In this document: positions 31,053-43,990 of the stretch, piece by piece
Position numbering within the stretch: the first letter of the stretch is position 1
Layout of the letters: every line of letters starts with the position of its first letter
Origin: Apostichopus japonicus
Taxonomy: Eukaryota; Echinodermata; Holothuroidea; Aspidochirotida; Stichopodidae
DNA: 64,000 nucleotides
Direction: 5' to 3'
Assembly (NCBI RefSeq): GCF_037975245.1
Contig: NC_092562.1
Span: forward strand, 20,595,054 to 20,659,053
Notes under the pieces: model-generated
What the model was told of the DNA's origin: nothing
Databases searched by the model: none
Seen by the model: only the letters and a program-made list of their open reading frames with translations
Made by a program: the position numbers and the translations under genes

Positions 31053-32959
31053 ACGCTGTTTGGGGCGAGTCTTCAATGCCTTTAAATGCGAAGCATGCAA
31101 TTTATTGCCCAGTTGGTCGATTAATTTCACGTTGTTAATAGTCATCAAATTTGCTAGACAGTCAGATAATGGTCACCATGCTCAAACTGCAATATGTAGT
31201 TTATATACTGTCACTATAAAAATGGTAACCCACACTGAGACACTTGGCGTGCTAAAATTGGGGCCAATTCTGATAAGTCCAGACCGAAGCCTATATGCGC
31301 ACAGCAGACACATGTATACTTAGCGCCGTCAAAATGACAAGTGTCCCAGTAATTCCTGTACGTCATTCTCCCGGCCATCTTTTATTTCTACGATAACATC
31401 CCATACAATCAGGCTGCTTATATAGTACATTGTTTAATGAAAAGCCATCAATATTGCCTTAAAACTATTAAGGAAGGCTAAAGCTGCTCAAATATGTTTC
31501 ATTATTATGAGTTCTGTTTCTCAGTCCAAATTGGTCCCAAATGTTTAGCAGGTTGCGTTCAACCATAACAACCGAATATCTCGGTAGTTAAAATATGAAC
31601 TGCTTTGATAGGTGATAAGTTTTTGACTCGATCTCTAGCGTAGGCTTATCAGTTGGAAAAAATAGCAAAATACTGATGAAATTTAGGAAAACATCATTAT
31701 AAAAAAAAATGTTATTTTGGGAATGACATTTTGGGATGAATGATACGGGGAAGCAATACACTCTTACAGTTTCTTTGATAATAATATACAAGGCCATGTT
31801 GATGTTCCACGGGCAGACTATGAGCATTGACATGAGAATCCAAAAAATGATTTCGAGTTTTGACTTGCACATAATAGGCTTTGTGTGACGTCACGCCAAT
31901 TTCATAATAAACAATCCATGGATAGCGTCCAGTCTACAGACATGTTACTCTGTGGAGTCCTGTCTCGAAAGAGTTAAGCCACAGTCATTGGCCTAGACTT
32001 AATTAAGCCGGCAGCATCTTTTCTTTTGCAATTTGTATTACACCTGCATTTTGGGTTTTATTTGGGCCATGATCCAGAATCTTGATAGGTAGGAAAAACA
32101 AGTAATGATTTGCAAAGTTATATCACAATAGCAGATGCGAATGATGTAACATTACTCTAGTCTTGGCAATGCTACAGCATGTATTGTACAGGAGTGACTT
32201 ACGCTAGGCTAAACACCAACGGAATAACAGAGATGAGTTAGGCTAGGTCTATTTATGTAATGCTGGGCCCAAGCTACCTTACAGTTAACCGAGCTCCGCA
32301 AATTGCAGTGTTTGGGTTACTGTCGGAATTCTGTATGTAACGTCAAAAATGACACTTGCAATACAGAAATGAAAATTTGCAACCAGACTAGCTATGCCTA
32401 GGTAAGGCTTTGGTTTGCATATCAGGTGTAGGCCTAGGCTAGCCCTCTACTAGAGTTAGGCTGCCCTGGTGATGTGTAACGTGGTACTGGTAGCCAAGGC
32501 CTATCTAAGCAAAGAGAAACACGAGTTACAACCACAAATAGTAACACAGTACTGAATTTAAGTAGTGCTGAGTTATTTGCCCAAACCATATTTGAGACAA
32601 CATGTTGCATATCAAAGTTGGAAATATGATATAAATTGTGAAATAATGGGGATGATAAGTAGAATAATGTTGATGCTTTTTAAGTAGCATTGGTTGAGGA
32701 AGTGTGATTTTGTGGAGGGTCATGGGCATCATCACTGAAACATGTCCAAAGTATATGTTCTTGACAATCCAGAAGTAACATATAGCTAAACCGACTTAGG
32801 AAAGACTCTGAAGGGAAAGATAAAAACTTTTTATTGTTAAATATTTGTTAGGGGGAAGAAATGTTGTAATCATACTGTAATAATACATGTGTTCTACAGT
32901 ATTTATGATATGTTTGTTCAATAGGTACGTTCAGTTACCTCCACTTCTTCAAATTCATC

Positions 32960-35900
32960 ATGTACCCAGAGGATAAAGTCAGATTATCGGAACATCTTCC
33001 TTCGCTTCCCAGTGATGAAAACTTGGGAAGCCTAAGCAATAATATGGCAACTCCAGACTCTTTGTCAAGCAGCCATACTCCAGCATCAGTTGTTCAGGAT
33101 GCAGACTTCAACAGTATCATGCCAAACTCACCATCTTGCCTAACATGTCAGCATTGTAACAAATGTCCTAGAGACCAAGCCCTAAGCTCAGGAAGAAACA
33201 CAGGGGCTGAAAACATGTATCCTTCAGGAAAGACCTCTGATGAATCTTCAAGGAATTCCACACATAAAACACAAGAGACAATCCTGAATGGACAGTGCAT
33301 TCAAAGTCAGGTTGAACCCGATGGATCGTCTGTCTCAAAGCCTCAAAGCAAACCATCGGAAAAGACAACAAAACTTTCTAAAAGCCAAATGACTTTGAAA
33401 TGTCTAGAAAGAGACGAACCTCTTTTGCGAGAGAACCCAGATCGCTATGTTGTACTCCCAATCCAGTACAGTGATATTTGGGCGTACTATAAGAAAGCAC
33501 AAGGTAAGAAAGAAGATATTGATTTTGACTCCTTTGATGTACATTAAAAATCATATATTAATTAACGACAGTTTATTTTTATTATTTCCATGTACAAAAC
33601 ATTCTGGGTTACATCATACGTCATCATTACCTTGTCATGTTTTTGTCTCACTTTTCTACTAACTTTAGTGCGTGTTTCTTCCTTAAATTCTTCATGCTCA
33701 CTCACATGTACATAGGTGATGAAGGTTATTTAGCGTTCCATGAATGATGACTCAAGCCATGATAACCCACACCATCCTTCAGGTTGTCTGAAGAACTTTC
33801 AATTATCTATAAGACATCATTCAATTTAAAAAGAAGCAAACAAAGAACTGTTTGGCTAACAAACTATTCAAACTGGATACCAAAAAATTGTGCTGCTAGT
33901 TCGGGAGCCCCACCAGCTGTAAAACTGGATGACTCAGTTGCATAGCATAGCATTTTTAAGCAAGAGATCACTGTTTTAGATCCAATTCCAGCAAGAAACA
34001 ATTCTCTCCTCTTTAGAAAAGTCTGTTTATAATTTTCCAGTCAGTTTGCGTCATATACCCTTCTTGTTAACATCAATTTGTCCTGTTGGACAAATTAATG
34101 CCTCTGCTGATTGGACTAGACACTTAAAACAGAAAGTCCAGTTTGTTTGAGGAGTTACCAGCAAACCAGCCAAAAAAAAAAAAAGGAAAAAGGAAATTAA
34201 ATAAATATCAAGCCTGTGATATGAAATGTCAGACATGAAATTCATGTAAATTATTTGCATAAATCAGATCTACAAACTGTACAAGATGTTAACTTACAGA
34301 GCTTAAATGTAAAGTTTTGTCTAGGGTAATAAGATACCCAGGTCTATACTTAAACATTCTGAGCCAACTCTGTGTGTCATGTTTTGACTCCAAATTCATT
34401 TTATTTCATCAAATACAGCCTCATTTTGGACCTGTGAAGAAGTTGATCTCGGCAAAGATATGAAAGACTGGTGCAGCTTAAAGGTGAGTGATTTTTTATT
34501 TTTTTTGTTATTTATAGTTCATAATAGTTTCCTTACCTTTCCTCCCACTCCCCCTCTCTCCTGCCAAGAAAGTACATTCCTGGAGAGTGCATAGAGATGA
34601 TTTTATAAATTTTTTTGGTCTCGGTGACAGACGTTGCTTTTAATGTGGCTGTAAAACTTAAAAGTGAGTGACCATTATTCGACAGTACGTATATCCATAT
34701 AATTTGGTTGGCAGATTTTAAACTTTTGCGATCACTTTAGACTTGTAAACTAAACTGTCATTTATGACTAGCCCTCAAGTAACTCATATGCCTCTCAGAT
34801 TACTGATCTCTTACACTAAATATTCTTTTATTATTTTGCATTACTCACCAATGTATTTAGACTAAAATCTGAGCTCAATTTGCATGACATTGATGGCATT
34901 TCTTAAAATTTCCTTAAATTACAGCCAGAAGAAGTCCACTTCATATCTCACATTCTAGCTTTCTTTGCGGCCAGCGATGGAATCGTCAATGAAAACCTGG
35001 TGGAGAGATTTAGTCAGGAAGTTCAGGTTACGGAAGCTAGATGCTTTTACGGCTTTCAAATAGCAATGGAGGTGAGTGAAAAGAAAGAAAAAAAGAAGGA
35101 AACATTCCAAAGAAAATTCAAGGAAAAAAAGGAAGTTTAGAATTTGTACTAATGTAAAGATATACTAGTAATTTAGACCTGGCAATGGCAAGGCATGGTA
35201 TTGGAGTTATACAGAGTTCTCTCCAGCTTAGCTGTGGCTCAATGATTGCAAACTTCAGGACATTCAAGTTTTGGATGGGTCACGACATTGGATGAACTTT
35301 GAGACATATCAGCAAATCCTGTGAAAATAACTTGTGCTGATTATTTGTGTGCATTCTTAATGTTTTGTTGATAAAATGCCAATTTTAAAATTTGTTAAAA
35401 AATTTTTGAAGCTCATACAGTAGGCCTCTAAAGAAAAGTTTCTTCTTCAGAGATTGGGGACTTTGTAATCTCACTGGACACAGCCAAATATATATACTGT
35501 ATAAATATTCTCCAGTGTTGCATGGCATTAATATCAAAGCTTAAATCCCCAATATGCATTTGATTTTGACTATTGTGTAGCAAATAAATCGCATAACGTA
35601 TAAATAATGGTTGCCAACATTTTGGCTCATATGCAGGGATGGAACAAATGAAGAATTCAAACCAAAACATCAATGTTTGTGTACCAAAACATTAATGGGA
35701 CACATTTTTAGCAGGCAAACTTTTGAGTTTATTTCTTTTCTTGATTAAATTAATGCCATTCCCTGTATTTTTCCTCTTTTCAGAATGTTCACTCGGAGAT
35801 GTATAGTCTACTGATTGAGGCCTATATTAAAGATCCTGTTGAAAAACAGAGGTTATTTCGAGCCGTAGAAACATGTAAGAACTTAAATGTTTGTTCATTC

Positions 35901-38558
35901 TTAACTATTGTAAAGCATTGACTAATTTACCCTTTAGAATGAGTAAAGAAAAAACACACACACGTCACAGTGTCTCTCACAGACCTGTTATAACTTGAGA
36001 ATAGAAAACAGAACGGAAGTATTTAAGGAGTCTAGCATAAAAGTGATACAAAAAGATATGCTAAAATTACTAGAAAATTTGTTGGAAGGACCTGGGTGTA
36101 TTAGATATATAACGATAAAGACTAATGCTATATTGCTTCGTCTATAATACAATGCATGATTATTCATAAGCTAATTTGTAAACAACTCCCAGCATGCACC
36201 ACTGCACCAGTAATTTTGGATTGTGAGAATATGTCAGATAGTGGTACAGTTTAGATATGGTGCTGCTGGCCTTAATGTGTACTGAATTGGGCCATGTGTA
36301 CTGAATTGGGCCATGTATACTGAATTGGGCCATGTATACTGAATTGGGCCATGCACTGAATTGGGCCATGTGCACTGCACCTCATTCCTGTGCAATCTAT
36401 GGTACTGTCCTAATGCCAAATACTTTGCCACTGCCCATTAACAACATGCTCAGATATGTCCACAATTGCTATGCAATTTCTAATCTTTTGATCTAATAAA
36501 TAATTCATGAATATGGTTCTGACTCGCAGCCAGCTTTTCAAAAACTACTTAAAACAAAATGTTTCTTTTTTGTGATGGATGCAAAACCAGGATTAGCAAA
36601 GAGAGCCTTGCATATGAAATCACTGGTTCCAAATGTCTTGAAATGTCTTAATATTTTCTCTGTAGTGCCATGTGTCAAAAAAAAAGCAGACTGGGCATTG
36701 AAGTGGATTTCAAGTTCCGAGGCATCATTCGCTGAGAGGCTAGTAGCATTTGCATCAGTGGAGGGCATTTTCTTCTCTGGGTCTTTCGCAGCCATATTTT
36801 GGTTGAAAAAACGGTAACATTCTTTTCTATGCTTTGCATATCATTATGTCACATTAACTATAAGTCAAGGGTGAAGTTCAGTGGCAGCCAGGGGTTTGAA
36901 GATGGTTGTCATAAGTTGCTAATCAGTTTGTCACATGGTTTACTGAAGAAGAAAAAAAAAAGTATCTGAAGCCGTTTCTTAATGTTAAGTATCCCCCAGC
37001 CAAATCATTCACTCTCTTATTTTCAAAGCAAAGGTAAAACAGTGAGAAAGAAAAACAAGGAAAACACACTGTATGCAAAGTTGTTACTGCATCATAGTCC
37101 TGTACATTAACGGCAGCCTAAATGATAAGAGTTAAAAAAAGTGCTCGAAATTTCCCTCTGGATAGTCTCATGTATTCCAGCTTTGTGTCATGTATTTTAT
37201 AGAGTCGGTTTGCAGTCAATTGTTTTTATCTTTTGCCATTTTAGTTTTGTTATTTTGTTCTGAAACTATTTTAACTTATGGATATCTTATATTAAGTTTC
37301 ATGTATGCTATAGAGTTGGTTTGCAGTCAATTGTTTGTTTTTTTTTCGTTTTTATTTTTGTTATTTTTCTTTTGGAAATTTATAGTCTCATGTATTCCAG
37401 CTTTTTTTTTAAAACTATTTTAACTTATGGATATCTTATATTAAGTGTCATGAATGTTATGGAGTTGGTTTGCATTCAGTTAGTTTCATCTTTTTTCCCT
37501 TTTATTTTGTTATATTTTGGTTTTTAAGTTTTTTAATTCTATTTCATCTTGTACATACTACAGAGGACTCCTCCCCGGCCTGACCTATTCCAACGAACTG
37601 ATATCTCGGGACGAAGGACTACACTGTGACTTTGCCTGCCTGCTGTTTAACTACATCAAGCATAAACCATCACAGGATCGGATCGTAGAGATCATCAGCG
37701 ATGCGGTCGCCATCGAGAAGGAATTCCTCTGCAAAGCCGTACCCGTAGGGCTGATCGGTATGAATGTCGCCCTCATGGCGCAGTACATCGAGTTTGTAGC
37801 CGATCGACTCCTGGTAGAACTTGGATGTGAAAAGGTACATTCTTTGTTTGTTCATGCCATGGTTACTCTTCTAATTTGTGATGTTTACTTCATTAATCTT
37901 CAGTTACAGGCAATTCTAGAAGTTTGCCACTGTTGGGAGGGGAAGGAAACTGGTTGCCTAGGTGTCATGGTATAAACTCTCCACATGGAACAGTCTCAAA
38001 ATTTGGGAAGAAAAATTGAGGACATTGATCCGAAAAACTTACTTATCAAACAAAAATGGTAGAAAACGGGTTCAAGAGAAATAATATTGATTTCAGAAGA
38101 AAGTAAATTCTTTGGACTAATGAAGTTGATCTGTTTTAATTAAAGAATAATTACCTAAGTATTTAAAAACACTTGAAAAGTTGTCTTATCAAACAAAATT
38201 AAGAAGTCGAAAATAAAAGAGTTTTGCTCTGGTGCTGTTTTATAGTCAGCTGAGTTTTCACAGGTAGGTAAACAGTACGTAAACAGTGCAGTACACTGTA
38301 GGCGCAGCTTTGGTTTATCTTTACAGACCATGGACAGCCCTCCCGGCCACAAATGATCATTATCGCAGACACCAATATTCTCTGTTCTTTTGCTTCCTCT
38401 AGGTTTACAAAACGTCTAATCCGTTTGATTTCATGGAGTTCATCTCTCTGCAAGGCAAGTCCAATTTCTTTGAGAGAAGGGTCGGCGAATACAAACGTGC
38501 GAACATGATGGGCGAGGACGACCAGCGACGTGAATTCAGGACGGATCTTGACTTCTGA
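32960..38558 (+). CDS. RRM2: Ribonucleoside-diphosphate reductase small subunit (R2/p53R2 family), 7 coding exons
   Basis: Exons: 32925-33503 (ATG 32960), 34419-34483, 34925-35071, 35784-35874, 36666-36813, 37564-37834 and 38403-38558 (TGA), all in phase with GT-AG borders, giving 473 residues. R2 carries the diferric-tyrosyl radical and, with the R1 subunit, reduces ribonucleotides to deoxyribonucleotides. The metal ligands are present: Asp221 (FAASD), Glu252 and His255 (E-NVH), Glu315 (VEGIFF), Glu349 and His352 (DEGLH), plus radical Tyr259 (HSEMY). [10 protein letters not shown] and VKKKADWAL are strong R2 signatures. The C-terminus ends FRTDLDF, the tail that docks on R1. Residues 1-150 are Ser/Thr/Pro/Cys-rich and have no counterpart in the roughly 389-residue human R2. 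No KEN box was seen in the part translated. Eleven codons upstream of the ATG are also open, so an exon 1 could extend the protein further. Confidence 0.95.
36275..36370. repeat. Minisatellite, 19-bp unit, about five copies
   Basis: Tandem copies of atgtgtactgaattgggcc, with GTA/TATA variants and a shorter last unit, in an RRM2 intron. Confidence 0.88.
37160..37510. repeat. Tandem duplications in an RRM2 intron
   Basis: The segments atagtctcatgtattccagc, ttggtttgcagtcaattg and acttatggatatcttatatt recur two or three times at irregular intervals just upstream of the exon at 37564. This indicates local duplication with partial deletions. Confidence 0.7.
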
Positions 38559-39174
38559 GCCGACCGCAATGATGCTTAATGACAGTGGCGCATTCGGTGG
38601 ACTAAGGTTTTTTCATTACACTCAGGGAATTTACTCATCAGGAATGCATGACAAAGACAATGGTCTTGGACGTACTACACACCACTTATTTATTTATTTC
38701 ATATGGATCCTAGGCAGCAATTTACATTTGATAGAAATTGTTCACCTTTTCGAGAAAAAAAAACACATTTAAAGCCTTATTCTTGCAGAAGCAGATCCAT
38801 GTATAAAAACATTTAGTTTAAAACTACAAAGTGACAGTTACCATGTCAAAGGTCAATATTTCAATGTCCCATTTGGCTGTTGACTCTTTTAAAGATCAGT
38901 TCCTGATCATCTCTCTGGCTATAATTCCTCCATTTTCTTTTCTTTCATGAGGGTTTAAGGGGGAAACCCCTAAACCTGTAAAGCATCCGTCTCTTCATTG
39001 ATATCAAACCATTAATATTTAATCCTCCAATGAGCTTTCTGTTATTGGAAGGTAGGAAGGAAGGATTTTTAAAATTGATTTTAGTTTAGCAGGTAACAAT
39101 GTCCTTAAATGTGTATTTCATTATTCATTCCTTCACGTGCATTCATTTATGATTTACATACATACAGCATGTTG

Positions 39175-39462
39175 TTTAATGTTTTTTTGCTATCTTAATG
39201 ACCAAAAAGAAAAAAAATTGTTCGCAAATTAAATTCTACAAAGTACATCATCATAAGAATCTTAATTTCTTCAATTACTAAGGTTTAATGTTTTTTTGCT
39301 ATCTTAATGACCAAAAAGAAAAAGAATTTCTTCCCTTACTAAGGTTTAATCTTTTTTTGCTATCTTAATGACAAAAAAGGAAAAAGAAAAAAAAAATTGT
39401 TGGCAAATTAAATTCTACAAAGTACATCATAAGAATCTTACTTTCTTCCATTACTAAGGTTA
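39175..39462. repeat. Tandem repeat downstream of RRM2, three units
   Basis: Units begin ggtttaatgtttttttgcta and carry tcttaatgac. Units 1 and 3 also share aaattaaattctacaaagta, which is deleted from unit 2. It probably lies in or after the RRM2 3' UTR. Confidence 0.85.
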
Positions 39463-41180
39463 CTCCAAACAGATCTGTGCTGTGAATCATAAAATGAAAC
39501 ATGTTTCATGTTAACCTTGCTTCCTGTTTTAAATAACAAGGTGGACCTGTAAAGCACAATGGGAAGTCTACGTCCCAAGTAATCTTTTTATTTTCTAGAA
39601 ACATTTTCTCTCAATTTTATTTAAAGCTATCGTACTGTCAACTCAGCTCAGTATTATGAAGAAAATATAGTATTCGTTAAAGAGTATTTTCACTCCTTTT
39701 TCAAGACGGCATTTCTTCCCGTGGATTTGTCAGTTTCAACTGAACCTACATGGTTCTGCTTATAATATAAAGTTTTCATTAGATCAGGCAAAAGCCATAC
39801 ATCTAGATAGGCTAAGTAAATAGTTAACTTCCATTTTGATTTATATTTTGACGTAGACGCTTTGTGAGAAGTATTAATAAAAATGCTAACGTAGATTCTG
39901 CATAGTTTCAACTTATTTTCTCCATTTTCTGTAATATTGAAGTAAAAATAGAAAAGAGATGGGTAGCACCCTTCATAATAACGTAGGATTTCAACATTAA
40001 GTTTACAGTAAATTGTATTATACATAGAAACCTGGAAGTAATCCAATTCTGTAAAATGTTGCACACACATATCCAATAAGACTTCAGAGCTACAGTATGG
40101 CTGAACACCTTTTGATATATGTATATGTCTTTCTTATCATTGCATGCAAATATTTTATCGAAATCGGTAGATAAAATTGTAACATATTTTGCGGAAATAA
40201 AAAACAAATCAGCCAAGCAAAGAGAAAATATTTAAAAAAAAGTTACGAAAAAAAAAGACCATGAGGAATTGGGTAAAATGTTAGCATCGAAACATGACAT
40301 GCTAAATTGACCAGATTTATGCAGTTTTGAAGAGTTCCTATATTTAAAAAAAATCTACCTTTTTAAGTTTTAAGAACATAACATTGTGCTTGAGTTCTAT
40401 ATTTTTGAAGTGTAATTTTTTGTTTGTTATCTGTCTAAATACAACATTGGCTGTCAATAATCCATTGATTGAAAGCAGTCTTTTAGCCTTTGACTCTTGG
40501 TGTCAATCAATTTCACCAAACATGCTCAGTATGAATTGCAACAGGACAAACCTGAGAATCCCTTCAAATTTGGGTTCATTTCTAAACTTTTCTTTGTAAA
40601 AATTTACCAATGCTCTTCAAGTGAGGCTGTAACCACTGGTAGTCCTGGCTTAATTTGCATTTAAGATTCTGGGTTGAATTTGATGTATTGTTTCAATGAT
40701 GAGGCTTTCATGAGCTGATTGCATGATTTATACAAGAAGACAATAGAAATAATTGCTAGCATTGTTTGAAACTCTGGGTACTGAAAGGGTCTATGGTGTG
40801 GTCCAGTAATCTCCTACTGTGATTTACTTGCAGTAGAAAATGCAAACGTTTTACAATTAAAGAGCATTTTATGTGTTATTTAGATTTGTTTTGTGTTTTA
40901 TTTGTTATTCATATTTTTTGGGATGTGTTACATTACTTTGTACGGATTCTGTGACATTGTTTGTAGATGCTTTTTAAAGTTTTTTGAGGCTTAGGTTGGG
41001 AAGGGGTTTGTCGGGGGGGGAGGGGGGTAGTGGTCACAACAAAATCAAACCTGGGTGTCACACTTTCCTCACATACCCAACGTACTAAACTTGCATGTTA
41101 AGTCTGTACTGGTCCAGCACCCTGCAGAATGCATAGTAAACTGTAGATTGTCATGTCTCAGTTGTGAAAGGGACGTGTAT

Positions 41181-41367
41181 GGCAAGCCACATGTGCAATA
41201 ATTCGATAAACCGAGTTTATCGCCGTTAAGCTCTGCTTTTCGCTCGATAAACTGAGATTATCGCGAAAAACACGGTTATCCATTCGATAAACTGAGTTTA
41301 TCGTTTGAAAAACAGAGTTTAACTGCGATAAACTCGGTTTATCAAATTATTGCACATATGGCTTGCC
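41181..41367. mobile_element. Nested-palindrome MITE, about 187 bp
   Basis: The outer inverted repeat is about 40 bp per arm: GGCAAGCCACATGTGCAATA and onward at the left, its near-exact inverse at the right ending GGCTTGCC. The interior is four short palindromes of the form CGATAAACNGAGTTTATCG at 41204, 41245, 41285 and about 41326, so spaced 40-41 bp. The motif GACGTG occurs on both sides a few bases out (near 41172-41177 and 41371-41376), a possible target duplication. No coding capacity. Confidence 0.8.
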
Positions 41368-41664
41368 AAAGACGTGACACTATTTTCAAAAAATGTGAAC
41401 TTTGTAGATATGACTTTGAGGTGCTTCCTTTTAATAACTTTTATGAATAATATTAACTTACTACAGCAACAGTTCATTCTGTTTAAAAGAAAGGGTAAAA
41501 AAAGATATCACTATTCATGCTTATCATGTAAAGGAATGATTTCTTGTGAATGCAATAAAATTCTTTGTTAAATTTCAAAATATATTTTTCTTCATTTGTC
41601 TCAAATTTGATAATCAGTTTCAACTTGAAGACTGAAATGTGATTATTTGATATATATATATATC

Positions 41665-41965
41665 TATGTATATTTGACTTTTTATATAGCGCTTTACACC
41701 AGTGATACGTCTCAAAGCGCTTTACAGACATTATATTACCCCTGGTCATTGATAACCTGTCCCAAAGACAATCCCTCCAGTCGGCTGCAGTTATATGCTG
41801 AGCCCAAGGACATGTTACCTCACAGGTACCCATTTAACCCCTGGGTGGAGAGAGGCAATTGAGATCAAGCATCTTGCCCAAGGACACAATGTAATGAACT
41901 AGGCATGAATCGAACCAGCAATCCTTGGATCACGAGTCCGACGCCTTAGCCAACACGCTCTCTTG
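41665..41965 (-). mobile_element. tRNA-derived SINE, full-length-looking copy
   Basis: Read on the minus strand it opens with a tRNA-like head (ggctaaggcgtcggactcgt ... B-box GGTTCGATTC). It continues through a body with ctctccacccaggggttaaa and ends in a tail domain with tgtaaagcgctttgagacgt and gtaaagcgctatataaa. It matches 59018-59325 along its length. Confidence 0.82.
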
Positions 41966-42264
41966 GTTAAATCACTTGTTAAGAGAATCTGTTTGCACTA
42001 CAATCCTCCAAATCTCCTCCACAGATCCAAATTAGTACAGATCTTATGTAACTTGATGCCTCACAGCCTGAAAGGTTTCCTCCAACGTCATTTAGCTTAG
42101 CTAGTGTTGTTACACAAACTCTTGTCTTCAGATTTTGTTTTTGTTTATTTTTAAAATGGTGTTGACAGTAAGCAAAGAACCAGAAAGCCAAAAATGTCAC
42201 TGATTCCATGCTGCATATTATTATGCAAATAAATGACTGTAAGTTGTAATTGGTGTCAAATGGC

Positions 42265-42500
42265 CTTTAGGGTGTCTAAGGTGGAGTCAAATTCTGACTT
42301 TGAAGTTCATCCAAGCTTTTAAGTAGAGCATTTAAAAGGTTTTCAGACTTTGACCTCTGGTGACCTGAACTGACCTTTAGAGTCTTGTACTGTCTAAGGC
42401 AGAGTCACATTCCATTGAGTTTGAAGTTCAAGCTTTGAAGTAGAGCATTTACAATGTTTTCAGACGTTGACCTCTGGTGACCTCAAATGATGCTTGACCA
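42265..42500. repeat. Duplicated segment rich in tgacctctggtgacct
   Basis: Two units of about 125 bp share gaagttca...aagctttgaagtagagcatt...gttttcagac..tgacctctggtgacct. A related diverged copy is at about 45905-46060. The family and origin were not recognised. Confidence 0.65.
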
Positions 42501-42959
42501 CCACAGATGCAATAGGGTTCTTCTGATCAAGATGCATCCTCTGCATATTAAGTATGGAGTGAATCCCATGACCTGCTTTTATGCCAAGGTGTCAAACACA
42601 CATATGACATCACATAGAATTCGTTTGCCATTGGCAAAGAATCAATACAATCAGAATTGGTACTGTCAGTACATGTTGGGGAGGGCTTGTAGAAAGGTGT
42701 TTCTTCCAGGAATTTGTAACAGGACATCCTGCAAACAAACACAACTTATCAAAATGAATTCTGGCACAGCAAGCTGCTTCTCTGTTGAATGTTTTTGTTG
42801 CAACCCTAGTCATTTTCCCTGGCATTCTCAAGGTCAAGTAATGCTCAACAGTTATTGTGGCACACTGTGTTAGCACTCTACCCAGGGTTACAATCCCAGA
42901 TACAATTTTTGGCTTGTTCCTCCCATTCTTCAGTTCAAATATTTAAAATCAAGCATTGT

Positions 42960-43990
42960 TTATCAACAGTTACAGTGGCAGAGTGGTTAGTGCTGTTTAA
43001 CTGTGAGTCTGACAAACTCCTTGTCTGGAGTTCAAACCCCATCAGAGACAGCATTTTGATTTTCTGATCTTTTCATACTTCCAATCTGGGGTTGTAATAT
43101 TAGAAACGAGCATTATTTCTCAACAATTGCTGTGGCACAGTTGGTAGTGCTATGTAAGGGAATATGTCAGACAATTCCAATGTCTCTGGTTCAAGCCCAG
43201 GTAGAGGCTTTTAATTTTTTTTTTTCATCCTTCCATTCTGAGATTGAAATATTAGAAACGAGCATTATTTCTTAACAGTTGCTGTGGCACAGTTGGTAGT
43301 GCTATGCAAGGGAATGCATCAGACAATTTGAATGTCTGTGGTTCAAGCCCAGGTAGAGGCTTTTAATTTTCTGATATTTTCATCTTTCCATTCAGAGGTT
43401 TAAATATTAGAAACAAGCATTATTCTCAACAGTTGCTGTGGCACAGTTGGTAGTGCTCTGCAAGGGAATGTGTCAGACAATTCCAATGTCTCAGGTTCAA
43501 GCCCAGGTAGAGGCTTTCAATTTTTTGATATTTTCATCCTTCCATTCTAAGGTTTAAATATTAGAAACGAGTATTATTTCTCAACAGTTGCTGTGGCACA
43601 GTTGGTAGTGCTCTGCAAGGGAATATGTCAGACAATTCCAATGTCTCTGGTTCAAGCCCAGGTTAGAGGCTTTTAATTTTCTGATCTTTTCATACTTCCA
43701 TTCTGGGGTTTAAATATTAGAAACGAGCATTATTTCTCAACAGTTGCTGTGGCACAGTTGGTAGTGCTATGCAAGGGAATGTGTCAGACAATTCCAATGT
43801 CTCTGGTTCAAGCCCATGTAGAGGCTTTTAGTTTTCTAAAATTTTCATACTTCCATTCTGAGGTTTAAATATTAGAAACGAGCATTATTTCTCAACTGTT
43901 GCTGTGGCACAGTTGGTAGTGCTATGTAAGGGAATGCATCAGACAATTCCAATGTCTGTGGTTCAAGTCCAGGTAGAGGCTTTTACTTTT
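42960..43990 (+). repeat. Tandem array of seven tRNA-like units, period about 155 bp
   Basis: The A-box-like TGGCACAGTTGGTAGTGC begins at 42975 (variant), 43133, 43285, 43439, 43594, 43750 and 43905, so the spacing is 152-158 bp. About 60 bp later each unit has a B-box-like GGTTCAAGCCC, then a spacer with tttaaatattagaaacgagc. It is a satellite-like amplification of a tRNA-derived sequence. The first unit is the most diverged. No unit looks like an intact tRNA gene. Confidence 0.85.

Larger units (their letters stand above)
28195..32924. other. Region between the FG-GAP gene and the first recognised RRM2 coding exon
   Basis: It holds the FG-GAP 3' UTR, two ultra-short palindromic insertions (29547-29574 and 30091-30115), and two oppositely oriented AAGATGGC-type motifs (31042-31052 + and 31373-31383 -) that may mark the RRM2 promoter. 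An upstream RRM2 exon 1 probably lies here because the exon at 32925 begins with an acceptor. I could not pick a compatible donor, so no exon is called. Confidence 0.5.

Noticed and set aside
31045-31323. 92-codon frame starting at the AAGATGGCGGC motif, considered as RRM2 exon 1
   Set aside because: No good donor leaves the one-base phase required by the exon at 32925, and the peptide resembles no R2 sequence.
33890-34010. Possible degenerate tRNA-derived SINE (ggatgactcagttgcatagc ... tagatccaattcc)
   Set aside because: The box-like matches are too weak and no second copy was found in the window.
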